The notes: a model not told the origin generated them from the letters alone. Counted from the stretch's first letter, positions 33,786 to 42,922 are shown. The stretch is DNA of 64,000 bases from an uncultured Pseudomonadota bacterium (GCA_903900265.1 CAIUMM010000052.1:1-64000), one strand, 5' to 3'. Translations and numbers: made by a program.

Positions 33786-34871
33786 ATGTGGAACGGACTT
33801 CGCGATCGACTGTTGGGAGGCGCGCTGACCGAGCAGGACGGAGCCCGCTTGGCGCGCGCGGTGCGCCATGGCAGCGAAGATCTGGCGGTAAACGCGCTGC
33901 AGGTTCTGGCCGGACGTCCCGAGCCCGAGGCCCGTCGGTTTGTGGAGGAGCGGCTCGGCGATGAGCGCGTCGCAGTGCGCGCCGCCGCCGCGCGGGGACT
34001 GACTCAGCGCGGGGACGCCGCATCGCTCGCGGCCCTACACGCCGCAAAGGCCCAGACCGACGAGCTCGCGCTGCGCCTCGCGGTCGCGCGGGTGCGCTGC
34101 AGCGGGGCCGCAGGCCAGAGCGAGGAGGCCGCGCGGGAGACCGAGCGCGCCTTACTGATCCAGCGCGACGCGCGCACCTACCACACCGAAGGCGGCGTAC
34201 GACGCATCGCGTTTGACGTGCCGCCCTTGGAGCAACGACTCGCGCAGGAGCTGGACGGGCCGCAGCCCCCCTTCGAGGCGCTGGCCACACAGCTCAAAAC
34301 CGCCGGGCGTCGCGAGCAGCACGCGATCTTTGCCGCCCTCGGGATGACCGGAGATCCGCGCGCCCTGCCGATCCTGATCGGCGCGCTGCGCGCCACCGAC
34401 GTCGATCCCGGCCGCGGTTTTACCCAGCGTCGCCTCGCCGCGACCGCCATCGGCCGCATCGGCCTGAGGCGCGCCACGCCGGTGCTGCTGCGCGCGCTGT
34501 CCGACGAGGCGCTGGACTTCGAAGGCCGGCCCGGCGCGGGCATGGGCATCCAATACCCGGTGCGCACCAACCTGCTGTGGGCGTTGGGCGAGATCGCCGA
34601 TCCTGCGGCGATCCCGACGCTGATCGGCTACCTCGGGAACACCTCCGGGTCTGCGTTTGGCGGGTTCTACCTCGCGGCGATGGACGCGCTGTGGAAGTTT
34701 GGAGCCCAAGCCGCGCCCGCCTTACACGAAGCCGTGCGATCGGCGCCAGACACCGCGGCCGCCCACGCCTTAGGCGTGCTCGTCGCGCTCGGGCACGACC
34801 CAAACCCTTGGATCAAAGACCCGCGGGCCGGAGTCTCCCGGCTGGCCACTCGAGCAGGAGCAGCACCATGA
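33786..34871 (+). CDS. HEAT-repeat protein
   Basis: The 361-residue product consists of helical repeats of the HEAT/PBS-lyase type, for example AVNALQVLAGRPEPEARRFVEERLGDERVAVRAAAARGL and GALRATDVDPGRGF...AATAIGRIGLRRATPVLLRALSDE. No signal peptide is seen. It is probably a protein-protein interaction scaffold. Its stop overlaps the ATG of the DUF309 gene (ATGA), so the two are translationally coupled and may act together. Confidence 0.75.
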   Translation: MWNGLRDRLLGGALTEQDGARLARAVRHGSEDLAVNALQVLAGRPEPEARRFVEERLGDERVAVRAAAARGLTQRGDAASLAALHAAKAQTDELALRLAVARVRCSGAAGQSEEAARETERALLIQRDARTYHTEGGVRRIAFDVPPLEQRLAQELDGPQPPFEALATQLKTAGRREQHAIFAALGMTGDPRALPILIGALRATDVDPGRGFTQRRLAATAIGRIGLRRATPVLLRALSDEALDFEGRPGAGMGIQYPVRTNLLWALGEIADPAAIPTLIGYLGNTSGSAFGGFYLAAMDALWKFGAQAAPALHEAVRSAPDTAAAHALGVLVALGHDPNPWIKDPRAGVSRLATRAGAAP

Positions 34872-35296
34872 TCGCATCCGACCCGCGTTTTGCCGAGGCG
34901 GCTGAGTGCTTTGACCACCAGCACTTCTTCGAGGCCCACGAGGTCTGGGAGGCGCTCTGGCGCGACCTGCCGCGCAGCGCGGACCTCGACGCGCCCGGCA
35001 GCGATCGGCGCTTCGTTCAAGGCTTGATCCAGCTCGCGGTGAGCTTTGAGCATTGGAAGCGCGGAAACCCACGCGGCGCCCGCGGCCAGTGGGAAAAAGC
35101 TGCCGAGAAGCTGTCCGTCTGCGGGGCAGAGCGCAACGGCGTCAAGCTGGTTTTGTTGCTCGAACGCGCGCAACAGTTCTACGGAGCGCGCGATCTGCCC
35201 GCCGCCGAGCGCGCTCAGGCCGCGGGCACGTGGGCCACTCCGCAGGGCGAGCCCTACCCGACGCTCCCCTACAGCCACGCCCCAAGGCCGAACTAG
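34868..35296 (+). CDS. DUF309 family protein
   Basis: The 142-residue product starts at ATG 34868, overlapping the HEAT-repeat gene stop. The N-terminal motif FDHQHFFEAHEVWEALWRDLP, followed by RRFVQGLIQLAVSFEHWKRGNPRGA, is diagnostic of DUF309, a small all-helical family of unknown function with conserved Glu, His and Trp residues. The last 30 residues are Pro-rich and variable. Confidence 0.88.
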   Translation: MIASDPRFAEAAECFDHQHFFEAHEVWEALWRDLPRSADLDAPGSDRRFVQGLIQLAVSFEHWKRGNPRGARGQWEKAAEKLSVCGAERNGVKLVLLLERAQQFYGARDLPAAERAQAAGTWATPQGEPYPTLPYSHAPRPN

Positions 35297-35307
35297 CTCC
35301 ACTCCTA

Positions 35308-35862
35308 TCAGTCCGCGGTAGCAGCGTACGCAATCGTGCTCTCGCACGGGAGCGTCGCGACGCCGAGGCCCGCTTGGACCATCGAGCAGTCCGCGCCGTC
35401 ACAGGCGAACGTCCAAACCACCGCGACGGTCGCGGAGTTCGACGACAGGATCGTGCCGGATGAAAGCGTACCGAAGTGCCACATCGCGTCAAAATCGGGA
35501 GCGAGGTCTTGTACTTTCTCCTGTAGGTCACAGCTGAAATCGTCATCGAACAATGTGCAGGCGTACGGCTCTTGCTGCGGGCTGCCTTCGGTTCCAAGCT
35601 CATCCACCGCCAACGTGAACGATGTCTCCGAAACGATCTCAGAGGTGTAGCCAGCGTTGATCAGGTCTGCGCCGCGCTCAATCGACTCGAAACCGCAGGT
35701 GTCAAAAACCCAAACTGGATTAGCAAGCGCCCAGTGGCCGTCTTGCGGTTGCGTCGCGACCGGCGCGTGCGAGTCGCCGCCGGAATCGGTATCGCCCCGG
35801 AAGCCAGGCCCGGAAGCACATCCGATCAGCACGAAAAAGAGAACATGAAAATCAGGTTTCAT
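35308..35862 (-). CDS. Small secreted lipoprotein of unknown function
   Basis: I place the start at ATG 35862 (MKPDFHVLFFVLIGC, Cys15), with GGAG 8 bases upstream; the frame is open further upstream but without a signal peptide. The 184-residue product has an Asp/Gly-rich linker and a C-terminal domain with paired Cys residues (DTCGFES, YACTLFDDDFSCDL, TFACDGADCSM, LPCES), likely disulphide-bonded in the periplasm. No family is recognised. Confidence 0.7.
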   Translation of the reverse strand: MKPDFHVLFFVLIGCASGPGFRGDTDSGGDSHAPVATQPQDGHWALANPVWVFDTCGFESIERGADLINAGYTSEIVSETSFTLAVDELGTEGSPQQEPYACTLFDDDFSCDLQEKVQDLAPDFDAMWHFGTLSSGTILSSNSATVAVVWTFACDGADCSMVQAGLGVATLPCESTIAYAATAD

Positions 35863-35980
35863 GCAAATGCTCCGGTGATCGGTGGAGCGTAACCCCGCGG
35901 CGCAGACCGCCGCCCGCGTTGCGAACGACGAGCCAAGGCGAACCGAGATACTCCGCCCCCGAAGGCAAAGGACCCGACCC

Positions 35981-37252
35981 ATGAAGACAACGCTCGTGCC
36001 CCTGCTTCTGCTCACGGTAGGCTGCACCCAAACCATCCCGATCGATGATCCCCAGAAGCCAATCCCAGATTCGACGAGCGACGACCCGATGGACACGGTG
36101 GGTACGAAGGACACCGCGGCGGTGGACTCGGAGACCGGCACCGCCCCAGAGACCTGGCCCAAGGCCTGCTCGGGGATCTACGACCAAGACGAACTCCAAG
36201 AGTTTGCCCTCGATTTTTCTCCGGATGAATGGACCGGAATCCAACAGGACTGCCAGTACGGGATCCAGCAGTATCGACCTGTGGAGTTCACCTACAAAGG
36301 CGAGACGGTCTCGGCGATGGCGCGGTTGAAGGGCAACTGGACGTGGAGCTGCGACAAGCTGCAGTTCGTCGTCTCCTTCAACGAGACCGACCCCGATGCG
36401 CGCTTCCACGGCTTGCGAAAAGTGATGCTCGACGCGCCTTGGTACGACCGCACCTTGCTGCACGAGCGCCTCGCGTTCCCGCAATTCGCGCAGCGGGGCC
36501 TCCCCCACTCGTGCGCCAACAACGCTCGCGTGGTGATCAACGGAGCCTACTACGGCTTGTACGCCAACCTCGAGCGCATCGACCATGAATATCTGGAGCG
36601 CAACTTCGAGGAGCCCGACGGCAACCTCTACCAAGGCGGCGCGGAGCTCAAGACCAACGAAGACGTCGGGGACATCGCCGATCAGCAAGCCCTCGCCAGC
36701 GCCGTGACCGTCGAGCAGATCGACGCCCTCGTCGATCTGGATGAGGCGGTGTCGGAGTGGGCGACCGAAGCGATGATCCCGGCGATGGACAACTACTGGG
36801 CCGGCGTGGAGATCAACTACTACCTCTACGATCACCCCAGCCGCGGCTTTGTGTACCTGCCGTACGACATGGACATCACCTTCGGCGACTCCGCGTACCC
36901 CGACGGCTCGCTGGTTTGGCCCGAGTCGGTGAGCTCCGACCCGATCACCTACGAGCACTACGGCTGGTTGAAAGAGCCGTTGGTCAAGACCGTGCTCGCC
37001 GACCCAACCTGGTGCAACCGCTTCGTCGAAGAGCTGGTGCTCGCGCGCGCGTCATACTCGCCGCGGGACATGGCCGACCAACTCGACGCGTGGAACGCGC
37101 AGATCGCCGACTCCCTCGCCGAAGATCCGCATCGTGGCTTCAGCCCAGAGGACCACGAAGCCTCGCTCGCGTCGCTCAAGACCTTCCTCATCGCCCGCGC
37201 CGCGTTCGTCGACAACTGGCTGGCGCGGGGTGGGCATTGTCCGTCAGGGTGA
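35981..37252 (+). CDS. CotH-family kinase-like lipoprotein
   Basis: CotH proteins are atypical secreted protein kinases first known from spore coats. The 423-residue product starts at ATG 35981 with a lipoprotein signal (LVPLLLLTVGC, Cys15) and an Asp/Thr-rich linker. The CotH fold is shown by ARLKGNWTWSCDKLQFVVSFN, LHERLAFPQFAQRGLPHSCANNARVVINGAYYGLYANLERID, GNLYQGGAELK and the metal-binding FVYLPYDMDITFG. It is probably anchored in the envelope. A diverged fragment of its central region (about residues 231-268) recurs at 38194-38305. Confidence 0.85.
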   Translation: MKTTLVPLLLLTVGCTQTIPIDDPQKPIPDSTSDDPMDTVGTKDTAAVDSETGTAPETWPKACSGIYDQDELQEFALDFSPDEWTGIQQDCQYGIQQYRPVEFTYKGETVSAMARLKGNWTWSCDKLQFVVSFNETDPDARFHGLRKVMLDAPWYDRTLLHERLAFPQFAQRGLPHSCANNARVVINGAYYGLYANLERIDHEYLERNFEEPDGNLYQGGAELKTNEDVGDIADQQALASAVTVEQIDALVDLDEAVSEWATEAMIPAMDNYWAGVEINYYLYDHPSRGFVYLPYDMDITFGDSAYPDGSLVWPESVSSDPITYEHYGWLKEPLVKTVLADPTWCNRFVEELVLARASYSPRDMADQLDAWNAQIADSLAEDPHRGFSPEDHEASLASLKTFLIARAAFVDNWLARGGHCPSG

Positions 37253-37279
37253 GCGGGGCCAAGGGTCCGTCGCCCTGGA

Positions 37280-37792
37280 TCAGGAGTTCGAAAACTCGTC
37301 GAACGCCCTTCGGATGAACTTAAGAAGCATGCGACCCCGCGGATGACGGAGCAGCTCCAGCGCGGAGAACCGATGGTCGACAGGCGCGATCACGTCATCC
37401 CCACGCTCCCATGGATACTCGGAGTTCTCGGGTACGACGTCTCGATCAACCGCAGGGGCGAGCTGTTCAATTGCCCGGGCAAGAGGTGCAAAGTCCTTGC
37501 GGAGGCGCTCCAGCTGCGAATGCCGCCCTTCGTACTCCTCTCGCAGCTGCGGCGACATCAGGAACGCGTTCAAAAATCTCGGGAAGCCGACATGGCTTGT
37601 CAATAGTGCTGCAATGTCGGTCGAGGTGTCCCGAAAGCGGTACGCTTTTGCAAGCTTCTCCGTGGCCATCTGCAGGAAATGCAAGGAATGGCAGGGCGGA
37701 ACGTCGTCACGCCCTTGAAGCTCCAAGTATAGGTTCCAATCCGAACGACCTTGTCGGTGGTAGGCTACAGCCCAATCCTCCCTGCTCGACAT
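37280..37792 (-). CDS. HEPN-like helical protein, second gene of a two-gene cassette
   Basis: The 170-residue product is helical, with a segment SDWNLYLELQ ... CHSLHFLQMATEKLAKAYRF that resembles HEPN-type proteins, a fold common in toxin and antiviral RNases. I do not see the canonical R-x4-6-H catalytic motif, so nuclease activity is uncertain. It starts 2 bases after the stop of the gene at 37795-38115, and both point away from the adjacent CotH fragment. Confidence 0.6.
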   Translation of the reverse strand: MSSREDWAVAYHRQGRSDWNLYLELQGRDDVPPCHSLHFLQMATEKLAKAYRFRDTSTDIAALLTSHVGFPRFLNAFLMSPQLREEYEGRHSQLERLRKDFAPLARAIEQLAPAVDRDVVPENSEYPWERGDDVIAPVDHRFSALELLRHPRGRMLLKFIRRAFDEFSNS

Positions 37793-37794
37793 CG

Positions 37795-38115
37795 CTAGGC
37801 CGCGGAGCGAACGTACTGCTTTGCTCCATCCACATCCCAGCCCGCCGGGAGCCTTCCGTTACGACGCAGCTCAGCGAGCTCGTCCGGCGTGACCTCGGCA
37901 ATCAGCGTAGGAAAGGGCACCTCGCGAGTAGCCGCAAACCCGTAGGCCTCAAAGCTGCCGGTCGCGATCGTATCGGCGTTGACCTCAATGAGCTTGATCG
38001 GCTCCTTCGGGTCAGACTCCCGGTCGTTCGTCACCCGGTACACCGCGACGAGGCCCGGCTCGATCTGGAAGTGCCAATGGATGAGTTCGGCCGCGACTGC
38101 GTCTTTGTTCGGCAT
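37795..38115 (-). CDS. Small protein paired with the HEPN-like gene
   Basis: The 106-residue product begins MPNKDAVAAELIHWHFQIEPG and reads as a compact alpha/beta protein with no signal peptide. No family is recognised. Its stop is 2 bases before the start of the HEPN-like gene, and it comes first in the transcript. Such a layout is common for toxin-antitoxin or defence pairs, which is a suggestion only. Confidence 0.6.
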   Translation of the reverse strand: MPNKDAVAAELIHWHFQIEPGLVAVYRVTNDRESDPKEPIKLIEVNADTIATGSFEAYGFAATREVPFPTLIAEVTPDELAELRRNGRLPAGWDVDGAKQYVRSAA

Positions 38116-38193
38116 GAAGGTACACCTACAGAGAGTCTACACCCGTTTGACGGAATCGGAAAGTGGGACAATGTCGTTCAGGGGTTCGTTACG

Positions 38194-38322
38194 CATCGCC
38201 GACCAGCAAGCCCTCACCAGCGCAGTGACCGTCGAGCAGATCGACGCCCTCGTGGACCTCGATGAAGCGGTCTCCGAATGGGCGACCAAGGCGATGATCC
38301 CAGCGCTTGGGTTGCTGTGGTA
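38194..38322 (+). pseudogene. Fragment of a second CotH gene
   Basis: Positions 38194-38305 match 36673-36784 of the CotH gene at 99 of 112 bases, and the reading frame is kept: IADQQALTSAVTVEQIDALV and DLDEAVSEWATKAMIPA. Only two amino acids differ within the match, so most changes are silent. The frame ends at a stop at 38320-38322 shortly after. No other part of a CotH gene is present, so this is a remnant of a diverged paralogue rather than a fresh copy. Confidence 0.8.
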
Positions 38323-38348
38323 GCTTCCGGCTCTTCCACGCGTGAACG

Positions 38349-38705
38349 ATGCACTCTCTGTTGCTCCTCCTGCTAATGGCCTCGCCTGCACACGCCCGGT
38401 TGCGCCCCAACGGCGACGCGGACCGCGATGGACTGACGAACTATGAAGAAAGCAGCGTGTACCAAACCAATCCCCGTCGGAGCAACACCGACCGGGATGG
38501 CGACAGCGACTACACCGAGGTCCTCTACAGCTCCGCCCCCCCCGACCCCACCCAAGGCATCGACGACGATGGAGACTCACTCTACAGGTACTACGAGCTC
38601 TATTACGGGACCGACCCCAACGACCCCGACTCCGACGGCGACGGACAAGACGACTACACCGAGGTCTTGTACGGCACCGATCCGCTGGACGCCGCGTCTC
38701 ACTGA
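38349..38705 (+). CDS. Secreted thrombospondin type 3-like calcium-binding repeat protein
   Basis: The 118-residue product has a cleavable signal peptide (LLLLLLMASPAHA) followed by Asp-rich repeats: DADRDGLTNYEE, NTDRDGDSDYTEVLY, DDDGDSLYRYYELYYGTDPNDPDSDGDGQDDYTEVLYGTDP. These match thrombospondin type 3/calcium-binding modules, so calcium binding is likely. It is small for such proteins, which often carry further domains. No partner is evident. Confidence 0.75.
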   Translation: MHSLLLLLLMASPAHARLRPNGDADRDGLTNYEESSVYQTNPRRSNTDRDGDSDYTEVLYSSAPPDPTQGIDDDGDSLYRYYELYYGTDPNDPDSDGDGQDDYTEVLYGTDPLDAASH

Positions 38706-38714
38706 CCGCCCGCC

Positions 38715-40511
38715 CTACAACCCCCCCGTGACCTCCGCCGGAACCGAGTAGATCAGCGCCGAGAACTCGCCGATCTGCACCGACGACTGCGCCGGTACGC
38801 GCTCGGCGATCCACGCGTCCAGCGCGGGACGCCCGCGGGCCTTGGGATCGTACATCTGGTGGCCGGGGAGCACGACGTAGGCGAGCGTGCCGCGGGTTCC
38901 ACACGTCCGCGCGAGGGTCTGCAAGCACGCGACCACCGCGGGCTCATCCGGGGTGAGCGGGCAGGGCTGCGCGCGACAGGACTCGAGCTTCGTCAGCAGC
39001 AGCGCCTCGCTCATCGGGCACGCCACCTTCGTCCCGTCCGCAAACGCCTCGCTGAGCGCGCTGGCGAGCAGCAAGGAGCCTACGCTCTCGTCGCTCAACC
39101 GGGCGCGGGTCAAGCCGCGCGCCGCGACGAGCTGCGTGGTCGTGTACGCCGCCGCCACGGCGAGGATCGCGCCCACAAGCCACTCGCCGATGCGCAACGC
39201 CCGCCACGGGGGCAACATCGCGGCCACCGCGCGTTGGAGCGCGCACGCCACCGTCCCCAGGCCGCGCGCGAGGAGCACCGCTGCGAACGGGAGCAGGTTT
39301 TCACCGTAGCGTGTAGGCGCGTGCGCCGCCGCGAGGAACGGCAGCGGCGCGAGGCAGGTCAGCAGCGCGAGCCCGACGCTGCTGTTGTGGGCGAGCTCCC
39401 AAACAAAACCACGAACCCGCGCCCAGCGCGACGAACTCTCCGGCGTAGACGGCGCGATCTCCGGCACGGGCGGCGGGCTCTTCGGCTCCACGGGCGGGTT
39501 CAACGCTGCGGGCCACAGCGCCGGCACCCGCAAAAACGGGGCGAAGATGCCAAGGATGCCAAAGGGCACCAGGTACTTGATCGGCGCGATCCAGCCCGAC
39601 ATCTGCGCCCAGAGCCGCACATAGGCGTCGTTGACGCCCGTGCTCAGCGTGGTGCGCAGCATCGCGGCGGTGTCGGCGGCGGCCGCGGCGTCGTTGCCCG
39701 CTCCGGGGTTCGCACCTTCGTTGACGTCCTGAGCGATCTGCGCGAAGGTCGGGAACGGGAAAATCCAGGATATGGCGCCAAAGACCAGCGCTACGCCCAC
39801 CAAGAGCGTGCCCGCGCCCACGAACCTGCGCCAGCCCGGCCCACCGACGAGCAGCGCCACCAGCACGGCCGGCACCACAAACGGCAGCGCGGTCTGGTGC
39901 AACAGCACCACCCACCCGACGCCCAAGCCCGCCGGGAGCCCCAGCCACCAGCGCTCGCGCGTCAAAAACGCCAGCGCGATCCCAAGCGGGAGCATCGCTT
40001 CAATAGCGGCGTCGATGCCAAAACGCTGCACGCCCAACCCCAAGTGTTGGTCGGCGAGCACGAGCGTCGCGGCGAGCACCCCGGCGAGCACGCCGGAGCT
40101 CAGGCGCCCCAACAGGTACGTCGCCAGCACCGCGACGAGGAACATGCAGCGGTTGACGAAGTGCCCGGCGGTCACGACGTCCATCCCGGTGCGCATCACC
40201 GCCGAGACCAGCAACAGCCACGAGGGCATGCGGTGCCGATCGAGCAGCTCAAAAGCGCCGGCCGCCATGCGCTGGCTGTTGAGCGCCCACTCCGCGGCGT
40301 CCGGGCCGTCGAGCACGAGGTCCGACCACGCTCCCCAGCTTGGAGCGGGCGGAAGCGCGGCGTTTACCGGCAACCCGGGGGGAAGCGGCGCCCGCGGCCA
40401 CAGCCACAGCGGCATCGCCAACACCAGCAGCGGCGCGCACAGCTCGGTCAGCGCCTTCTGCACGGAGGGCCAGCTCCGCGCTGCAGGCTTTGGCGCTGGC
40501 GAGTCACCCAC
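38715..40511 (-). CDS. Polytopic membrane protein, GT39/ArnT-like glycosyltransferase
   Basis: The start is GTG 40511, which has GGAGG 4 bases upstream; an apparent extension to 40790 overlaps the divergent gene. The 598-residue product has about ten membrane segments and the layout of lipid-linked-sugar glycosyltransferases (GT-C fold): a first periplasmic loop with acidic residues (WSDLVLDGPDAAEWALN), then a bundle of hydrophobic segments and a soluble C-terminal part of about 130 residues. Acceptor and donor are unknown. It is divergent from the GH2-like lipoprotein gene. Confidence 0.7.
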   Translation of the reverse strand: MGDSPAPKPAARSWPSVQKALTELCAPLLVLAMPLWLWPRAPLPPGLPVNAALPPAPSWGAWSDLVLDGPDAAEWALNSQRMAAGAFELLDRHRMPSWLLLVSAVMRTGMDVVTAGHFVNRCMFLVAVLATYLLGRLSSGVLAGVLAATLVLADQHLGLGVQRFGIDAAIEAMLPLGIALAFLTRERWWLGLPAGLGVGWVVLLHQTALPFVVPAVLVALLVGGPGWRRFVGAGTLLVGVALVFGAISWIFPFPTFAQIAQDVNEGANPGAGNDAAAAADTAAMLRTTLSTGVNDAYVRLWAQMSGWIAPIKYLVPFGILGIFAPFLRVPALWPAALNPPVEPKSPPPVPEIAPSTPESSSRWARVRGFVWELAHNSSVGLALLTCLAPLPFLAAAHAPTRYGENLLPFAAVLLARGLGTVACALQRAVAAMLPPWRALRIGEWLVGAILAVAAAYTTTQLVAARGLTRARLSDESVGSLLLASALSEAFADGTKVACPMSEALLLTKLESCRAQPCPLTPDEPAVVACLQTLARTCGTRGTLAYVVLPGHQMYDPKARGRPALDAWIAERVPAQSSVQIGEFSALIYSVPAEVTGGL

Positions 40512-40614
40512 GGAACCTCCGTCGCGGAGGGTATTGGACGCCGATCCCGGAGTCAACCTGCGCGCCTTGGTTCCCGATGCCGCCGCGGCCCCGGGTTCTT
40601 GATAGACACACGCG

Positions 40615-42342
40615 ATGTCGCCCCTTTCCTCGCTTCGCCTCCGACGGATGCTGCGCGCCTTCGGGTTCGTCGGCCTCGCCGGCGTGGTCGCGTGCACCGG
40701 GCAAGGCGGCGCGGGCGTGGCGGTGGAGGCCGGCGCGGCGCCCCCGGTCACCCGACTTGCGATCAACCTTGGCGGCCCCGTCCCGGTCAACGCGGACTCG
40801 CGCCTCGAAGACGTCGATTTTCACGCTACCGTCAACGTACCCGCAGGCCCGTGGACCGGCGGCGAGGCGCTGCGGCTCTCGGGGGTGTTCGGCACCGCGA
40901 CCGTCAGCCTCGACGGCAAGGTGATCGCCACCGTGCCTCCCGGACCCGGATCCACCGAGATCGACGTGGCCGGGCTGGTCCCGCCCGGGCCGCACACCGT
41001 CGACATCGCGCTGACCCGCGCCAATCCGCCGCCGCCGATGGTGAAAGCGGGGGACCGCCGCAGCACGCCGCTGCTCGTAGATGGCCCGCAGCTGCTGTTG
41101 CGGCCCAAGGCGCACCTGCAAGGCCTCGCGCTGCCGATGGACGGCGCCATGATCACGCCCACCGCGCGCGTGAACAACGCGCCGGAGGGCGCGACCGTGC
41201 GCTTCGTGGCGACGCTCGACGGCAAGGTGCTCGCCGAGCTGGGCTCCGGTCCGGTGGTCGACGGCATGGCCAAGGCGCCGCCGGTCACGTGGGGTCTGGA
41301 CACGTGGCAGGTCGGAAAGCCTGCGCTCTACGTGATCTTCGGCCTGCTCCAAACCTCCGCGGGGGGCGTGCTCGACGCCCAAGGCGTGCGCCTTGGCGTA
41401 CACGACGTCACGCTGGACGACACCGGCTTTGTGGTCGGCGGCGCGTCCCAGAAGCTCATCGCGTGGCGCGCCTCGCCGCACCCGTTCTCGCTGGTCGAAT
41501 TCGACATCCTGACCCGCACCGGCGCCAACACGTTTGAGTTCCACGGCTCGCCGGCCACCGACCAGCAGCTCGGCATCTTCGACGAGACCGGCATCGCGAC
41601 GCTGCTCACCCCGCGCTGCGAAGGCACCTACCAGACCGTGCCTCAAGAAGAGCGCGCCGCCATCGTCGACGCCAACCTGCCGCTGATCGTCGATCAGAGC
41701 CACCGCGCCGCGTGGGACATCGTGCAGCACCCCACGGTGGTGCTGTGGATGTCGGAGACCACCTCGCTCCAAGCGCTGAGCAAGGCGATCGCCGAGGCCG
41801 ATCCCGAGGGGCGCCCGGTGGTGAACGTCGACCTGCGCATGGAGAACCTCGCGTTGGGCGTAGAGCCTCGCGATCTGAACTTCGCCGGGGCGTTCGTCGG
41901 CGAGGAGTTCTGGGAAGGCCCGATGGGTGCGGTCGAGGTCGCGGTCGATGGCTTTGGCGCCGCGTTGAAAGAAGGCGCGCGCGGGGGCGTGATCGAGCAC
42001 GTCGAAGACGCCGCGCGGCAGGTCGCGTGGGCGCCGTTGTTGAGCGCCGCGGGCGTGCCGCCGCTGAGTTTTGAAGGCCTGCGCGCCAGCAGCCGCGTGC
42101 AGGTGACCGGAGTGACCGCGGGGGACGTCGTGTGGATGGAGGCGCCGTGGATGGCGACCACCGCGGAGGTCGCGCGCTCAGCCAACGTGACGGTGGGCGC
42201 GTGGTACGCGGGAGACGCGACCCTCGTGACGGGCGGCACCGGCGGCGCATCGCGGCAGCCGGTCACCCTGCAGCCGTTGACCTGGACCGCCAAAGGAACC
42301 ACCGGGAACGTGCCTAAGCTGGCGGCGACACCGGCTCCCTGA
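40615..42342 (+). CDS. GH2-like lipoprotein
   Basis: The 575-residue product has a lipoprotein signal (FGFVGLAGVVAC, Cys27). The order of domains resembles glycoside hydrolase family 2: an N-terminal beta-sandwich (VSLDGKVIATVPPG...HTVDIALTRANPP), a second sandwich (GATVRFVATLDGKVLAELG), and a barrel-like part (GVHDVTLDDTGFVVGGASQKLIAWRASP, TRTGANTFEFHGSP, DETGIATLLTPRCEGTYQT). The usual acid/base Asn-Glu pair is not obvious, so it may be an inactive or divergent member. It converges with, and overlaps by 29 bases, the gene at 42314. Confidence 0.65.
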   Translation: MSPLSSLRLRRMLRAFGFVGLAGVVACTGQGGAGVAVEAGAAPPVTRLAINLGGPVPVNADSRLEDVDFHATVNVPAGPWTGGEALRLSGVFGTATVSLDGKVIATVPPGPGSTEIDVAGLVPPGPHTVDIALTRANPPPPMVKAGDRRSTPLLVDGPQLLLRPKAHLQGLALPMDGAMITPTARVNNAPEGATVRFVATLDGKVLAELGSGPVVDGMAKAPPVTWGLDTWQVGKPALYVIFGLLQTSAGGVLDAQGVRLGVHDVTLDDTGFVVGGASQKLIAWRASPHPFSLVEFDILTRTGANTFEFHGSPATDQQLGIFDETGIATLLTPRCEGTYQTVPQEERAAIVDANLPLIVDQSHRAAWDIVQHPTVVLWMSETTSLQALSKAIAEADPEGRPVVNVDLRMENLALGVEPRDLNFAGAFVGEEFWEGPMGAVEVAVDGFGAALKEGARGGVIEHVEDAARQVAWAPLLSAAGVPPLSFEGLRASSRVQVTGVTAGDVVWMEAPWMATTAEVARSANVTVGAWYAGDATLVTGGTGGASRQPVTLQPLTWTAKGTTGNVPKLAATPAP

Positions 42343-42922
42343 CGCCGAGGACCGAACGCCCTTCGGCGATCGGCGTGACCGCGCCGTCGACCTCGACGCG
42401 CAGCGGCGGCACGCCGGCTACGGTCACGACGAGGTCCCAGCTCTGTCGAAACCAGCGACGCGCGGGGCGCACGTCCAGCGTAGCCGAAAGCCGGTCCGCC
42501 GAACCAAACGGGATCGTCGACCACCGCCCCGCCTCGAAGATAACGATGCCCTCGGGAGCGATGAACACCCCGCGACGACGCCCGTCGGGCTGGCGACGAT
42601 CGCGCAGCGCCTGCGCCCGCAGCGGGCTGACGATCTGCAGGCTCGCGATGATCGGCAGCATCTGCACCGCCATCACGCTGGCGGCGCCCCCCGACCACGT
42701 GCCGGCGATCGCCTCGCCCACCCAGCGGGACACGATCACCGCGTAGAGCCCCAGCAACGAAACCGCCGCGAAGCCGCTGCGCGCCTGCGTCATCGAGCCC
42801 CACTCCCCGCGCGCCAGCGTCGGTAGAAAGCGCACGCCGGGCCGCAACGGCACCGCCGCATCGGCGTACACCACGACGTCGGGCGAAACCTGCGACTGCA
42901 GCGCGTCGAGGATCAGGTCCAT
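42314..42922 (-). CDS. Small membrane protein of unknown function
   Basis: The 202-residue product has two membrane segments (about 49-70 and 78-98), then a basic loop (RAQALRDRRQPDGRRRG) and a beta-rich cytoplasmic C-terminal domain. No family is recognised. Its 3' end overlaps the convergent GH2-like gene by 29 bases. The gene that ends at 42929, just upstream on the same strand, may be co-transcribed. Confidence 0.6.
   Translation of the reverse strand: MDLILDALQSQVSPDVVVYADAAVPLRPGVRFLPTLARGEWGSMTQARSGFAAVSLLGLYAVIVSRWVGEAIAGTWSGGAASVMAVQMLPIIASLQIVSPLRAQALRDRRQPDGRRRGVFIAPEGIVIFEAGRWSTIPFGSADRLSATLDVRPARRWFRQSWDLVVTVAGVPPLRVEVDGAVTPIAEGRSVLGVREPVSPPA

Noticed and set aside
38859-41537. 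Plus-strand frame of 892 codons
   Set aside because: It covers the minus-strand membrane protein and the start of the GH2-like lipoprotein in a different frame, and is Arg-rich without any recognisable motif.
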